Shown here piece by piece: positions 45,436 through 58,392 of a stretch of DNA of 64,000 nt. This DNA comes from Tetrahymena elliotti 4EA (lineage: Eukaryota; Ciliophora; Oligohymenophorea; Hymenostomatida; Tetrahymenidae). Location: the NCBI GenBank assembly GCA_000231825.2, contig JH720346.1:48221-112220 (forward strand). The letters are read 5' to 3'. The notes under the pieces are model-generated. The model saw nothing but the letters and a program-made list of their open reading frames with translations. It had not been told where the DNA came from and did no database searches. The translations under genes were made by a program, and so were the position numbers. The stretch's first letter is position 1. Each line of letters starts with the position of its first letter.

Positions 45436-45628
45436 CACCTCTTAAATTAATTTTAGAAGTCTTTATTTATTGTTTATATTATTTTTATTTAAAAAAAAAA
45501 AATTCATAATAAAAATTGAATCATAATTCTAATCAGCATTTATTTATTTAATTAATAAAGACTATTTACAGCCTTCTTCTAAATGATACATAATCACCAG
45601 CTTTTAATTTGTAAGGATTCATTTATCT

Positions 45629-45987
45629 TCAATAGCTTTTTGTGGATTTTAAGCTATTTATCTCAACTAAAAATAGTGTAAATTACTTCTATTATTTTTT
45701 TAAATGGTCTTAAAATTCAGTTTACTTTTCATTAATTTCCTTAAAATAATTATTATAAACTTTTCTCAATTCATTCTGTAAAATTACTTTTCAAAAAAAT
45801 TGAAATTTATTTTATTTAATTACAGTTAGTTAGTTACTTTTTACATAAAATTTTTCAATACCTTTCTTCAAAATAATTTATTTATTATTCTATAATTATT
45901 TCAAAACTTCAAAGAAATTTTTTAATAATTTTATTTTAAAAAATTGAAGAATTATACCCACTAAAATTAAAGCTCACTAAACTTCAT
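45629..45987 (-). CDS. putative small coiled-coil protein, low confidence
   Basis: The segment ending at TGA 45631-45629 reads LRKVYNNYFKEINEKQTEFQ followed by a Lys/Gln-rich helix and LFLVEINSLKSTKSY. It is strongly protein-like in a spacer that otherwise is not. An acceptor near 45,785 would start this exon. One possible 5' arrangement begins at ATG 45987 with two very short exons, but I cannot prove it. No family is recognised. Confidence 0.3.
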
Positions 45988-46292
45988 TATTTTTTAAATT
46001 GATCTTTTAATTTTTGGCTTTAATACCATTTAAATACATATTTATAAAATATTTAACAATAATTTATGTTACATGAATCATAATTAAAAACATAAGCTAC
46101 TCAAAGTTTGGAGCTAGCTTATTTATCATTCAGAAAAATGTAAAGAAAAATAGTAATTAATTTAAATTTTAAATCGTTTTATTGTAAGTATCAGTTAAAA
46201 TACTCAAATTATCAATAAATTAATAAACAAATATATTTAATTCTGATCAATTTAGAAATTATTTAGAAGATATTAAGATTTATTTTATTTAG

Positions 46293-47819
46293 ATGGTTTC
46301 TATAGAAGATATAAAGTTTAAATTTTATAATAGTTACATAGATGAATGTTAATCCTAAGCAGAAGAGTTTGTAAAAGATAAGTGCAACTTCGATGATTAT
46401 TGTCTAGCCTAATATTTCATTGTGAGATGCCTTTTTGAAAAGAATAAAGTAAAGGCTGCTAAAGAAAAGTATAACATCTTGTAAAAAGAGATTAAAGAGA
46501 GAAAAGGAAATTAAATAGATGAAAATGATTTATTTATGCAAGCAACATATCTGTAGCATTTATATAACTTAGATTTGGAAGCTGCAGAATAATCTAATCC
46601 TATACTACTTGAGTATGTTCAAGAATATAAAAAATAAAATGAAGATCACCCTCATTATGTTAAAGGATTATATTTATATGGATTAGCTTTACATAGTTTT
46701 TTTGAAAATTTTCGTGAGTAGAATGATTAAGGATGTATAACTAACCTAAAATAAGCTTTAAATAAAGCTCCTCAGTATAAATATGAAATTATCAATTCTT
46801 TAGGAATGATTCTTTATGATAAAAACATGTTTTAGGAAGCACTTGAAATTACAGAAAAGATGTATTTAACAAATAAAAGATTTTTAGGTTTTTCAAACAA
46901 TCTTGCCTTTCTTTACACTGCATTAGGTTAGTTAGATAGAGCTGAAGAGCTATATCTAGAAGCTTTGAACTATGATCCTTAAAATACTGTAATCCTTAAC
47001 AATATTTCACATTTTTATTTCAATGAGAAGCAAGATCAATAAAAAGGTATTGAGTATATTTAAAAATCTCTTGAAATATAGCCTGAAGATAGTGGTATCT
47101 TATATAGGTTAGGATATTATTTATCTATTTAGAATATGGATGGTAATAATTAAGAATAATATAATAAAGGAATTTCATTTCTTGAAAAATCAATAGAATG
47201 TAACAAATTCAATTACAAATCCTATTTATCACTTTGTTAATTTGAAATAAATAGATAAAATTTAGAGAAAGCTTCTAAATATTTAAGCGATTTGTTAGAA
47301 TTAAAACCTTAAACAGGATATATCTTTTTTTAAATAGCAGAATAGTATGAATCAATGGGATAACGCTAAAAAGCAATTGAATATTTTTTAGAGTCATTGA
47401 AATACAAATTAACAACAACTACATTTTTGGAATGCCATTCAAGGCTATCAACTTGCTATTATTTAATAAATGAATATGAAAAATCTCTTCAAATTAATCT
47501 TCAAGCAATAAACTCTAAATATTTCTCAGATGATATCATAGCTATTGATATTAATGAAATAACTCATTTCCTAAAATTTGATAATAAAATTTCTGATGAT
47601 AAAAAAGTGGAAATAATAAACTCTTTTTATGGACCTATCTAAAATAAATTCCATCTTATTTTTTCAAAAATAGCTCTAAATCCTCATGTTTAAAAAGGTC
47701 TAATGTTAAAAATGTAACAATATAGTTATACCATGCTCTTACAAGTCTACAACAAATAAATCATTCCACATCTTAATTATCAAAATGAAATTTCACACTG
47801 GGATTTATATATTGATTGA
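46293..47819 (+). CDS. tetratricopeptide-repeat (TPR) protein
   Basis: A single exon of 509 codons runs from ATG to TGA at 47817-47819. TPR-like helical pairs run through most of the 508 residues, for example SNNLAFLYTALGQLDRAEEL with the following YLEALNYDP, NNISHFYFNEKQDQQKGIEY, YRLGYYLSIQNMDG, and a later block in which AEQYESMGQRQKAIEYF leads into LESLKYK. The spacing of about 34 residues and the P near the end of each unit fit the consensus. The last 70 residues contain no clear repeat. There is no membrane segment or signal. It is not a close paralogue of the 24-kb TPR gene. Presumably it scaffolds a protein complex; the partner is unknown. Confidence 0.85.
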
Positions 47820-48567
47820 CTGAGCATTCTTTATTTATTTTTTAATGTGTTATGTAAAAGAGTAATAATTTCAGTTCAAACATCATTAAAATTTTAAAAA
47901 GAATATAAATTTACATTACTATTTTTAAATAACTTAAAAGTTAATACTCTTTATTAAATTAAGTTTGTTTTTTTAACAAAATATTTATTTATTCCAGTTA
48001 GATATTTTTAAGAAAAAAATTGTTTAGAAATTGAATAATCCAAAATGAAATAAATCTAATTTGAATAAATGTAATTTTTCAAACATAGAAAATTAAAGTT
48101 TTAACGATAGTAAATATTGGTATTTGAATAAATAAGATTTTTTTAAATCTAGATAAAATAGATTGGAAATTCTTATTTTGAGAAATTGAAGTTAATATCA
48201 TCATCTTTGGAGAATATTTTCTTTCAATCATGTTAAATTTATAAAATAGTAAAAAAAAAAATTTTAAATCTATATCATAGACCATAAAATACTTTTCTCT
48301 GCAACACATGTGATTTGAAAAAGTAAAAACGAAGCTAACACTTTTCTATTTGAGTTCTTTGTATAAATTATCTAACAAATAAATAATATCTTTAATTATT
48401 GTTTATGAAACTAAAATACATGAAAAGTGCAAAATTATAAGCTTAATCGTTGTGAGTTTATAATAATTATCAATTTGTTTGGTTTGAAAATTAATTAAAG
48501 AAACAAAAAAAAAGTAAACAATTAGATTAGGTAGATAGATTGATATCACGAATTTAATTCTTTGAAA
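47820..48567. other. intergenic, nothing recognised
   Basis: AT-rich spacer between two plus-strand genes. The reverse ORFs here are compositional noise. Confidence 0.5.
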
Positions 48568-51500
48568 ATGACTAAAACTTAATCTGAAAATATGAAACAA
48601 CCGCTTATCTCAAATAACCCAGTTAACTTGGAAGATGATGAAGAGAAAAAGAATAATGAATAAGCCAACTAAAATGATAAAAATGATATTGAAAATCAAA
48701 ATAAAAAACTGGATAAATAAAAGAAAAAAGAGCTTCAAGAATAATAAAAGAAGTAATACCTTTATATTTTGCAAATACTTTTCACATCTTAGATTGATTG
48801 AAGCTGAAATAATATTTATTTTATCAATTTATGTTTTTAGAAAAAGAGATGAAGAGTTGAAAAAGAAACATCTATAGAATTAAGAAGAGATAAAGAAAGG
48901 TAATCTTGATGTTATTCCTCCTAATTTTGATAAGGCTAAAAGACACAGGGTATTTGTTTCTTTATTATTTGGAGTTAATTGTGGATATTAAAATACTAAT
49001 ATATAAAATTTAAATTTTAAAGGAAGTACTTAGACTGTATAACAAAGGACAAGAAGAAATTGATAAAGAATAGGATGATGACTAAGAAAAATTACTCTAA
49101 AATAATATTTAACCAAAAGATCAAAATTAAAATGGAATAAACAACAATTAAAGAGAAGAAAAAAAGGCTGATGAAAATGAAGAAAATGATAAAATGTGCT
49201 CTTGCTGTGGTAGATTATAGATTGATTTTAAATTAGATATTAGAACGAATATCATTGATTTTTCATTCTTAGGTCCTGCTTATCCTTTATTTTTTAATTT
49301 TGTTGTTTAAACTTGCTTATTTTTATTAGTCATTCTTTTAACTAGCGGTCTAGTAAACTTTATTGTCAACGTTAAAAGCGGTACTTCTTGCTAAGATGGA
49401 GCTTTAGCTTTAAAATAATTACTTGGCTCAGGTATGTCATTGTAAGCAGCTAAAAAATAAATTTAAAATATGTGTTAATTGAATTGGATATCTCAGTTTA
49501 CTCTAGGAAATAGAAGAAATGATTCATAAAGTTTATTAGCCTAAGAGTATTTAAATTTATTTACAGTTTTCGCTCTGATTGCATTCATACAATACATGTA
49601 ATTTGATTTCAGGAAGCTTGCATTCAGAATTGATATTAAAACTACTACTCCAAGTGATTACACTGTGTTTATTACTCAAATTCAAAAGAGAATTCAGCTT
49701 AAAATACCATCACATTATAGGTAGTAAAATGAGAGAGAATTTTATGTAAGTTATAAAGAATGCTTTGAAGTAATTATTTACTTTTATTTAATTTAATTAA
49801 TGGTGATTTATTAATCATAATATCATCATATTAATTTCCAAAATCAATTTATTATTTCATTTCTTAAAATTTCATTTACAATTAATTACTTATGATGATT
49901 GAAAAATTAATTTTTTGACTCCAACAATTAATTTTACTTTTTTTGAATAAAGGATTACTTGGATAAAGAATTTTAAATTAAGGATAAGATTTTTCGTCTA
50001 TCATTTTGTTTTAATTTAGATGAATTGAACTAGTTGTAATCAGATAAAGTTTCGCTTATTAAATAAATTTATTCTTTACAACGAGAGAAGGAGTAGTTGG
50101 ATGCAAAATAAGATTACAGTGAAAAAACTGAAGTATTAAAAAAAGATATTGTATCTTAGATTTAAAATAAAGAAGAAGAGAAATAAAAAAAGCTTGAAAG
50201 AATAAATAATATTGAGAATATGTGTTATGAAAGTTTTTTGGGTGAAAGCGATAACGAAGAATTTATGAGAAATAATTTCGTTGGATAAGCTTTTCTATCT
50301 TTTAAAACATAAGAAGGTAACTAATTAAATATTTTGAGTACCTTTTCTTTAATTAAAATGAAAAATATTAATTAAAAGACTCTTAAAAATTTCTTGAAGA
50401 AACATTAAAATTCTAAAAGTGTAAGCATAAAAAATTAAAATTTTAAGGAAAGCAATTGTATTTTGAGGTAAATTTTATTTTTCATTTTTTTAATGTTAAA
50501 AATCTTTTAAATTTTTAGAGGGCTCCTGATCCAACAGATGTTTGTTGGAATAATATCTATACACCTAGAATAGCTAGAAAACTGAGACTTACTTTTGGTT
50601 TTTTTATGAATATATTGATTATATTTTTAGCTGGTTTGGCTATTTATGGTCTTGCAGAAGTTTAATATTCTTATAATAAATCTAATTCAGTAGAACCTTC
50701 AAGCTATGATAAATTTATCATCTAGATTATTTCATTTGGTATCTCTATGTTTATTACAGCTATCAATTAAATTTTAGAAAAAATAGTAGATATATTCAAC
50801 AAGTAACTTCACTAATCAAAAACAAATAAAATTACTAATGAAATAATTTTTTTAGGTTTAAAAAATTTAGAATGAAAACAAGTGAACAATCATCTTACAT
50901 GAGTATTCTAACTTTTACTTAGTTTTTTAACTCTACAGTTATTCCTTTGGTTTTACTTATTGTAGTCTCTTCTGCAGATTCCTATTATTCTATTTTATAT
51001 AGTCCAAGTAGACTTAACATTTTGTTAATTAGATTGATATTAACTATTTCTTTTTTGAAAAAAAGCTGGATTAATTCTCAATCAAAACTCTATTTTTATG
51101 ACTAATGCCTTTATGCCTCTTTTAATGAATTTGGCTCTTGATTTTTCTTATAGATTTAAAAATTATTTGAGATAGTCTGAAGAAAAAAAGAAAGAAAAAA
51201 GTGAAAAAACTCAAAGAGAAGCATAAGAGTATAATTTCACATAAATTAAATATGTTCTTTAATTTTTATTCAATCAAATAGATTATTTTAGGATCCTGAG
51301 TTTTTAGTCTCCGTTTAATATGCTACAACTTTAAAATCAATGTTTATGAATCTTTTCTATGTTTCAGTTATGCCTTTATGTTTAGTCTGGACTTTCTTAG
51401 CCTTGGCGATTTAGTACATGATAGCCAAGGTAAATTTAAAATGAATTATTATTTTAGATGACAAAAATAAATATTTAAAATGATGAGTTATTTTTTATAA

Positions 51501-52249
51501 AAATATCAGTATTTGTTAGTTAATAGAAGAGTTGTACTTGTAAGTTATGGCGAAAAGTTACCTTAAATAGCTTTAATTATGTTGAAATTTGGATTAATCA
51601 TATATGCTTCTACTTGCTATTTGTTTTTAAAATTATCAAACAGTTTAGATAGGCCTTATGCTCCTTCGATTGTAGGAATTGTTTTGGCAGTTATAAATTT
51701 CTTTTTGCCTTTAGAGTAAATCAATGAAAAACTCTTCAAAATTAATGAAGATTAAGTATATGAAGAAGAAGATATTGATAAGGGAAAGACTTTGACTTAT
51801 GATGTTGCTATTGCAAGAGAATTCTCTACAGTAAAATTAAAGAAATAAGTATATTAAATTAAAATATTTTTTTACTAAAGGATTATGCAATAGAAAATCC
51901 TGCTCTGAAAAATAAATTAATTAATTCGAATGATTACAAAATAGACAGAAAAAGCATCCAAAAAATTAAAATTTAAGGAAAAAAGAAAATATTAAAAAAC
52001 TTAAAATTTGCAATTGAAGATAATATTAAGTAAAAAGAATAAGATGGTAAAATCTATTCTTTTAAGATTTAAGATAAAAGTGACTAAATTAAAGGAGTTG
52101 ATATTATAAGTTATTACTCTAAAATGAGAAACAATCCAGAAAAACAACATAATTTGTAAACTACATAAGCTAAAACAGATATTAATTAAATTAAAAATAT
52201 ACTTCCATAAAATAATCTAATTGAAATGGCCAATTAAAAAATAAATTGA
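48568..52249 (+). CDS. OSCA/TMEM63-type (DUF221) stress-gated cation channel
   Basis: Eleven exons (48568-48752, 48841-48949, 49023-49769, 49953-50316, 50379-50467, 50519-50802, 50856-51007, 51066-51253, 51292-51429, 51510-51848, 51881-52249) total 2964 nt, or 987 residues. Order: a charged N-terminus; a Cys patch CSCCG; TM helices PLFFNFVVQTCLFLLVILL and LFTVFALIAFI; then a long cytosolic loop with coiled coil and FVGQAFLSF. The family hallmark follows as RAPDPTDVCWNNI (AP.P.D..W.N in OSCA proteins), leading into the seven-helix pore region, including GFFMNILIIFLAGLAI, VIPLVLLIVVSS, LCLVWTFLALAIQYM and IVGIVLAVINFFLPL. A basic cytosolic tail ends the protein. OSCA/TMEM63 proteins are mechanically or osmotically gated cation channels. 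The donor GTTCTT after 51253 is atypical. Confidence 0.88.
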
Positions 52250-52980
52250 AATAACTTTATTCCATATTTTATGTAGAATGTCTTCATACAGTATTTTATT
52301 TTAAAGTTATTTGAATCTAAAGAAAATACTTTAAATCTATTTGACATTTCAATTTTCAAATAGTCATTCAACAGAACAATTTTTATAGTCTTTAATAAGA
52401 TAAAAGGGGGGATGGATGGATGGAGGGGTGATATCTAATGGGAGTTTTTAAAATTGAATGAAACATATTTTAATTTTATAATTTTAAAAAATTCTTTAAG
52501 TTTTATCCATATTATGAATCATTTACACATACTCTACAATATCTATTAATAAAAATCAAAAATATTGAAGAGATTTATCATAGTTTATGTTTAATCTAAA
52601 ATTTAAAATTATAATTACTATTAATAATCAAATTAAAAATTGTATTTTTTTTGTAGAAGGATTTCAGGTAATTTTTGTGTTGTATTTGTAAAAAAAAAAA
52701 ATTCAATTTTTTTAAGTTTTTTCATTCATCATCTAAATTCAAAAATAAAAAGCTATGCAGTAATCTTATTGTCTTTTTTAACAAAATATGAACAAATGAG
52801 TTAGTTTCTCTTTAATTCTAGTAACTAACTAGAACATAAGATTTTATTTATTTTGAAAAAATAAATTTTGTTTCATTTCAGATTTAATATTTTTTAAATG
52901 CCTTAATCTTACTAACTTTATAATTAATTAGAAGTAGAAACAGTAGATTTTTGGAGATTGAGAAATTAAAGTATAAAAAA
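52250..52980. other. intergenic with GGAT microsatellite
   Basis: AT-rich, with a GGAT-repeat patch at about 52,408-52,430 just after the channel gene. Nothing coding. Confidence 0.5.
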
Positions 52981-54633
52981 ATGGGATCAAGTAATAGTAG
53001 TAGCATTGATAAAAGAAGGTCTGTAAAAGGAGGAATATTAATCAAACTATAAAAAACAGCTTTTTCTAGTAATGAAACTATTGAAGGATAAATAATTTTA
53101 AATCTCGAAGAGCCATTTTAGGGGCATGTTTTATAAATAACACTTTAGGGCTTTGAAGAAACACATTTTACATACTTAGGATATCATAAAATAGGTTAAA
53201 GAGTAGAGGTTAAGACTATACATGCAAAAGGGTATAATTAGTTTGTAGATTTTACTATCCCTGTGTATGATTTTGCAGTAGGATAACCATCTTAAGTTTT
53301 TGTAATACATCCTATTTAAGCTGTGATCCCATTTTAGCTAACTGTTGCTTAAAAGCTTCCATCTTCAATTAATTATTTTTTAGATTAAGATAATAATTGT
53401 AGCTTGAAATACTAATTAGTAGCAACCCTCTTACCTACTGAAGCAAATGTAAGACCAATAACAGGAATATAAGAAATCTTTATTGGATAAACAATTCCAA
53501 CTTAATAATTACCTAATTCTACAAGTTCAGTTTAAGAGCCTTCTTGCTGTTGGTGTTGCAACCCTGGAAGAATATAATATAATGCAAATTTAAATTCAAG
53601 ATAGCTATATCCAAATGGGTAAAGTGAGCTAGATTTAGATATAGATTTTAGTTAATTCAGCAGTAAAGTTAATGGCCTAAAAATAACCTTAATAGGTGAT
53701 CTAGCTATAAAAGCTGATAACACCGACAAAGTTAAGCATTTTGATCTTTTAGTTAAAGAATAAGAAGTCAATGTAAATTCTGTAAATTTTAAATAAAAAG
53801 TATATTTTTAAATACCTATGAATGCTAATCTAAGTTGCATGGGATCATTGATAAATCTTACATATAATTTAATCATAACACCTAAAATTAACTCTTGCTT
53901 TGTTGTTGATGATAGTAAACCTCATATAATTTAGGTAGTAATTAATCCAACAAATACCTTAACTAATGATCTTTAATATTTACCTCAGTAAATTAATGTT
54001 TAAGCTCCTTTAAACTGGAATCCTATCATGCTGTAACCTTCATTGGTTAATTATACTCTCGATACGTAAGCTTAATTTATGAATTAGTAGTAAATGGGAT
54101 TAAATGTTAATTAAAGTGCTATTCTATAATAACCAGCAATAAATAGTTAACCTTTAATGATCCCTATAATGGTAGATTAATCTTAATATGCAGTGTAGCC
54201 CATTTCATAAGTACAAGTAAATTAACCAGTTATAGCAGTTCAAAATTAACAAATCTAATCGCAATAATACATACCAGCTTAACAATATACAACTAATTAA
54301 TAAACATTAGCATATCCTTAGTAGTATAATTACTAATAGCCTGTTTTAGAAACATAATCTATTTATTATTAATAACCAAATACTTAACCTTAAATGATTA
54401 ATCAATAGCAAGTTTTGGCATAACCCTAATAATAAATAGTTATGTAGCCTTAAATTTACGATTAGTAACAACAAATACAACCCTAAATTGCTTAATATCA
54501 GTAATAGACTTATCCTATGTAATAACAATAAGTTATTTACTCATAGTAAATAAATGCTCCGATCATGTAAACCATCTAAATTTAATCAAATTAATAACCA
54601 ATGATGATTAATTAAAATTAGCCTTTACTTTGA
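52981..54633 (+). CDS. arrestin-fold protein with Gln-rich tail
   Basis: A single exon of 551 codons runs from ATG at 52981 to TGA at 54631-54633. It starts MGSSNSSS, a likely N-myristoylation signal. Residues about 15-350 look like an arrestin-type double beta-sandwich: GGILIKLQKTAFSSNETIEG, then a hydrophobic strand, then a QITLQGFEETHF block, YDFTIPVYDF-like strands, and a second half with ITLIGDLAIKA and NLTYNLIITPKI. Between the halves lies CCWCCNPG, a Cys cluster that could be palmitoylated or bind metal. The last 170 residues are almost all Gln, Pro, Tyr, Ile and Asn, with most Gln coded by TAA/TAG. Arrestin-like proteins act in membrane-protein sorting and endocytosis. The family call is from strand pattern and length, so it is moderately certain. 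Confidence 0.72.
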
Positions 54634-54999
54634 TATCTATTTTATTTTGTTTTTATTATGTTGGAAAACAAGTTTTATTTTTTTTTTTCTTTCATATTGA
54701 TCAAACTAATAGGAATTAAATTTTTCTAAATTATAAAACTTAATTCTCTGATTCATGAATAATAAAATTTTTCTATTTAAACTCAATTAAGTAATTAAAT
54801 AAATTGTACAGATTTAATAAATTCCCAAATTATTTTTTAAATGTTTTCAAAATTTGAATTTATTATCTATCCTTCACTTCAAATATTCTTATCATATTTA
54901 TTTTGCACTAAAAATTTAGAAAATTTGGAAAAAAACATTAAAAATGCAAAGTAAAACATTAAAATGAATAGAGCCTCAATTTCACATTCTCATATCCAT
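54634..54999. other. intergenic
   Basis: AT-rich 3' spacer; nothing recognised. Confidence 0.5.
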
Positions 55000-55615
55000 A
55001 CTGTGGATAAACTGAGAGAGCTGCAATCAGAAGACTCATTTTATTGTTGCAAAGACCATGTCTTATCTGCTTCAAGGGGTAGCGAATAGGTAGTCTATTT
55101 TCATTAATTATATCATATTCTTGATTGCTCATACTCTTAACTAATTTTATTGTTTTTGTCATTGAATGTCTTTCTAAATATGATTCAGCTGCATAACAAT
55201 TGATTCTAATGAAAATGAAAAATACAATCCTAAATAATTTTATTAAGTAAGTCTTTAAATTATAAAAGATACTTCCATATCTGATCAATCTTTTAGAATT
55301 GCATCTACCTATTATGGCTAAGCAAGAATTAATAAATAATAAATAAGAAGAGGCTTCCTCTAAAGTGGCATTACCACCCCTAGATTAAATATTCAAAATG
55401 AGTAATAACCTTAGTGGAAGTTTAGTCAGTACTCAATAGCTTTGGCATACAACTAGATTATCTTACTTTTGCAGATGATCTGCCCTAATAATTAAAAATA
55501 TAGATTAAGCCCAAATAATAATTAAAATATTCATAAATAAAATGAAGGATTTTGGGATGATTATCAATGAAGAAAAGTGGAATATCTTGTCAAAAATAAT
55601 GGCCGAAGTCAATTA
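55000..55615 (+). pseudogene. decayed non-LTR-type reverse transcriptase fragment
   Basis: RT motifs can be read in order but in different frames. A KYDSA segment near 55,170 resembles motif A. Next comes FRIASTYYGQARIN followed by RRGFLQSGITTPRLNIQNEQ, as in the RG..QGG..SP.LFNI block. Then YLTFADDL near 55,455 carries the catalytic ADD, and MIINEEKWNIL near 55,570 resembles the thumb motif GL.IN..K. At least two frameshifts and TGA codons interrupt it, so it is dead. Endonuclease and 3' ends were not found. The reverse ORF of 109 codons over the same bases (54,959-55,288) is antisense. Confidence 0.7.
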
Positions 55616-55847
55616 TTGAGTTATGCATTCAAATTTGAATGAGAAATGTTTCATTCATTTTTGTATTAAAAAACCAAGTATTTTAAATATTTCATAATTA
55701 ATTTTGTGAAAATTAATTGTTGAAAGATATTATGAAATTATTAAAAATATTTTCCAAAAACTCTAATCTAATTGATTCACATCTATAAATAATAAATATT
55801 AATTCATATTCAATATAATATCAAAACAAGTTTGAGAAGAAAAAAAA
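55616..55847. other. spacer before second LRR gene
   Basis: Short AT-rich stretch between the RT remnant and the LRR first exon; it should contain the LRR promoter. Confidence 0.45.
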
Positions 55848-58392
55848 ATGTTGTAATAAAATATAAAATATTTTACAAATCTTAGTGATGTATATTAATT
55901 CCAAAAGAGATACAAAAATATTTTAATTTTATCTATTTAAAGTTACTAAGCTCTAATTTACCTTCATACTTAAATCTTCATGTTCGTCTTAAGTAATATT
56001 ATTCATTTTTCTTTTTTAATTGTCTAAAAATAGTGTCTCTAAATAAATTAATAATTTTTTAATAAAAAACAACTATAACAACTTATGAAAAAAATATTAT
56101 TTTGAGTTGATTTAATTCATTTTTCTCATTCTTTTAAATATTTTAATATTCAATCATGTAAAAAAAATTTTTTTCAGGGAAGAAATTGGAGAAATTGGTG
56201 CATCAGAATTGGGATCTTATTTAGTAAAATGCTCTAATCTCTAAACTTTGACTATTGACCTTGAGTAAACATAGTGTTTCGATATTAATTGAGCATTTTT
56301 GAATAGATAAAGATTTTAATTTATGAGCAACGAATGACTGACAAATTTGGATTGGTTAGCTTGACTTTTATTTAACTCGTTCATTCATTTTGTTAGCTGT
56401 TTTCAGAATTAATTCCAATTTTAATGTTTTTCTCATCCTTTTTCTTAAGATTTAATCATTATTTTCAAAGGAAGAATAATATTGGTGAAATTGGTGCATC
56501 AAGATTGGTATCTGGCTTGACAACATGCACTAATCTCTAAACTTTGACTCTTAACCTCTAGTAAAAATATTGTTTCTATATGAATTGTGTATTTTTGAAT
56601 AGATAAAGGTTTTAATTTATGAGCAACAGAATGGCTGATTAATTTGGGTTGGTTTACTTGATTTTTTTGGTTTGTCCATTCATTTATTTTGTTAGTTATT
56701 TTCAGATTTAGTTAAAACTTTAATGTTTTTCTCAAAATTTTAAATATCTTAAGAATCAATAATTATTTTCATAATATTTTTAAAGGGAGAATAATATTGG
56801 TGAAATTGGTGTATCAGAATTTGCATCTGGCTTAGCAAAATGCTCTAATCTCTAAAATTTGACTCTTGACCTAGAGTAAAAATAATATTTCAATATTAAT
56901 TGTGCATTTTTGAATAGATAAAGATTTTAATTTGTGAGCAAAAGACTGACTGACCGATTTGGGTTGGTTTACTTGATTTTTTTGGCTCATTAATTCATAA
57001 ATTGAATTCAAATTTTAACATTTTTCTCATCCTTTTAAAATATTAAGAGTCAATCCTTCTTTTCATAATATTTTCAAAGGTATAATAATATGGGTGAAAT
57101 TGGTGTGTCAGGATTGGTATCTGGCTTAGCAAAGTGCTCTAATCTCTAAAACTTGGCTCTTAAACTCTGGTAAAAATATTGTTTCAATATTAATTGTACA
57201 TTTTTGAATAGTTAAGGATTTTAATTTATGAGTTACATGATGATTGACTAATTTAGATTGGTTTACTTGATTTGTTTGGCTTGTTCATTCATTCATTTTG
57301 TTAATTGCTTTCAGATTTAATTTAAATTTTAATGTTTTTCTCATCCTTTTAAATATGTTAAGATTCTAAATTATTTTCAAAGGTATAATAATATTGGTGA
57401 AATTGGTGCATCAGAATTGGGATCGGGCTTAGCAAAATGTTCTAAGCTCAAAACTTTGAATCTTGACCTCTTGTAAAAATAGTGTTTCAATATTATTGTG
57501 TATTTTTGAATAGATAAAGGATTTAATATATGAGCAACATAATGATTGACTAATTTGTGTTGGTTTACTTGATTTGGTTGGATTTACTTTGTTAATTGCT
57601 TTCAGTTTAATTTAAATTTTAATGTTTTTCTCATCCTTTTAAATATGTTTAGATTCAATAATTATTTTCATAATCTTTTCAAAGGGATAATGATATTGGT
57701 GAAATTGGTGCCTCTGGATTGGGATCTGGCTTAGCTAAGTGCTCTTATCTCTAAACTTTGACTCTTAAACTCTAGTAAAAATATTATTTCAATATTAATT
57801 GAACATTTTAGAATAGATAAAAATTTTAATTTATGAGCAGCAGAATGACCGACTAATTTGGGTGGTTTACTTGATTTTTTTGGATTTACTTTGTTAATTA
57901 CTTTCAGATTTAATTTAAATTTTAATGTTTTTCTTATTCCTTTTGATTTTGTTAAGATTCAATAATTATTTTCATAATATTTTCAAAGGGAGAATAATAT
58001 TGGTGAAATTGGTGCATCAGAATTGGCTTCTAGTTTAGCAACATGCCGTAATCTCAAAACTTTGGCTCTTGACCTCTGGTAAAAATAGTGTTTCAATATT
58101 AATTGTGCATTTTTGTGTAGATAAAGTTTTAATTTATGAGTAATAGAATGATTAACTAATATTGGTGGTTTACTTGATTTGTTTGCTTATTTATTCATTC
58201 ATTATTATTAGTTGTTTTCAGATTTAATTCAAATTTTAACATTTTTCTCATCTTTTTAAATATCTTAAGATTTAATAATTATTTTCTTAATACTTTTAAA
58301 GGTACAATGATATTGACACTATTGGTGAATCACGATTAGAATTAGAACTATTTAAAGCAAAAAGATTAGTGATGTTATCACTGATTTGCTGA
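55848..58392 (+). CDS. leucine-rich-repeat protein, one repeat per exon (first exon frameshifted)
   Basis: Exons: 55848-55992, 56178-56264, 56471-56560, 56786-56875, 57080-57169, 57383-57472, 57685-57774, 57989-58078 and 58302-58392. Six internal exons are 90 nt and one is 87; all joins are phase 2. Each encodes one repeat with consensus IGEIGASxLxSxLxKCSNL. The last exon ends the protein at TGA 58390-58392 with a shortened repeat, as in the 39-kb gene. Compared with that gene and the 63.7-kb one, the first exon lacks one base within its run AATTTTATC, so the ATG at 55848 is out of frame with the repeats, and no in-frame ATG follows. Either the gene is newly broken or it starts from another exon. 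The repeats themselves contain no stop. Confidence 0.75.

Noticed and set aside
54346..54528. Leu-rich reverse ORF
   Set aside because: Antisense of the Gln-rich tail of the arrestin-like gene; TAA/TAG/CAA-rich coding DNA reads as Leu on the other strand.
54959..55288. 109-codon reverse ORF
   Set aside because: It overlaps the decayed reverse transcriptase on the other strand and shows no recognisable motif.
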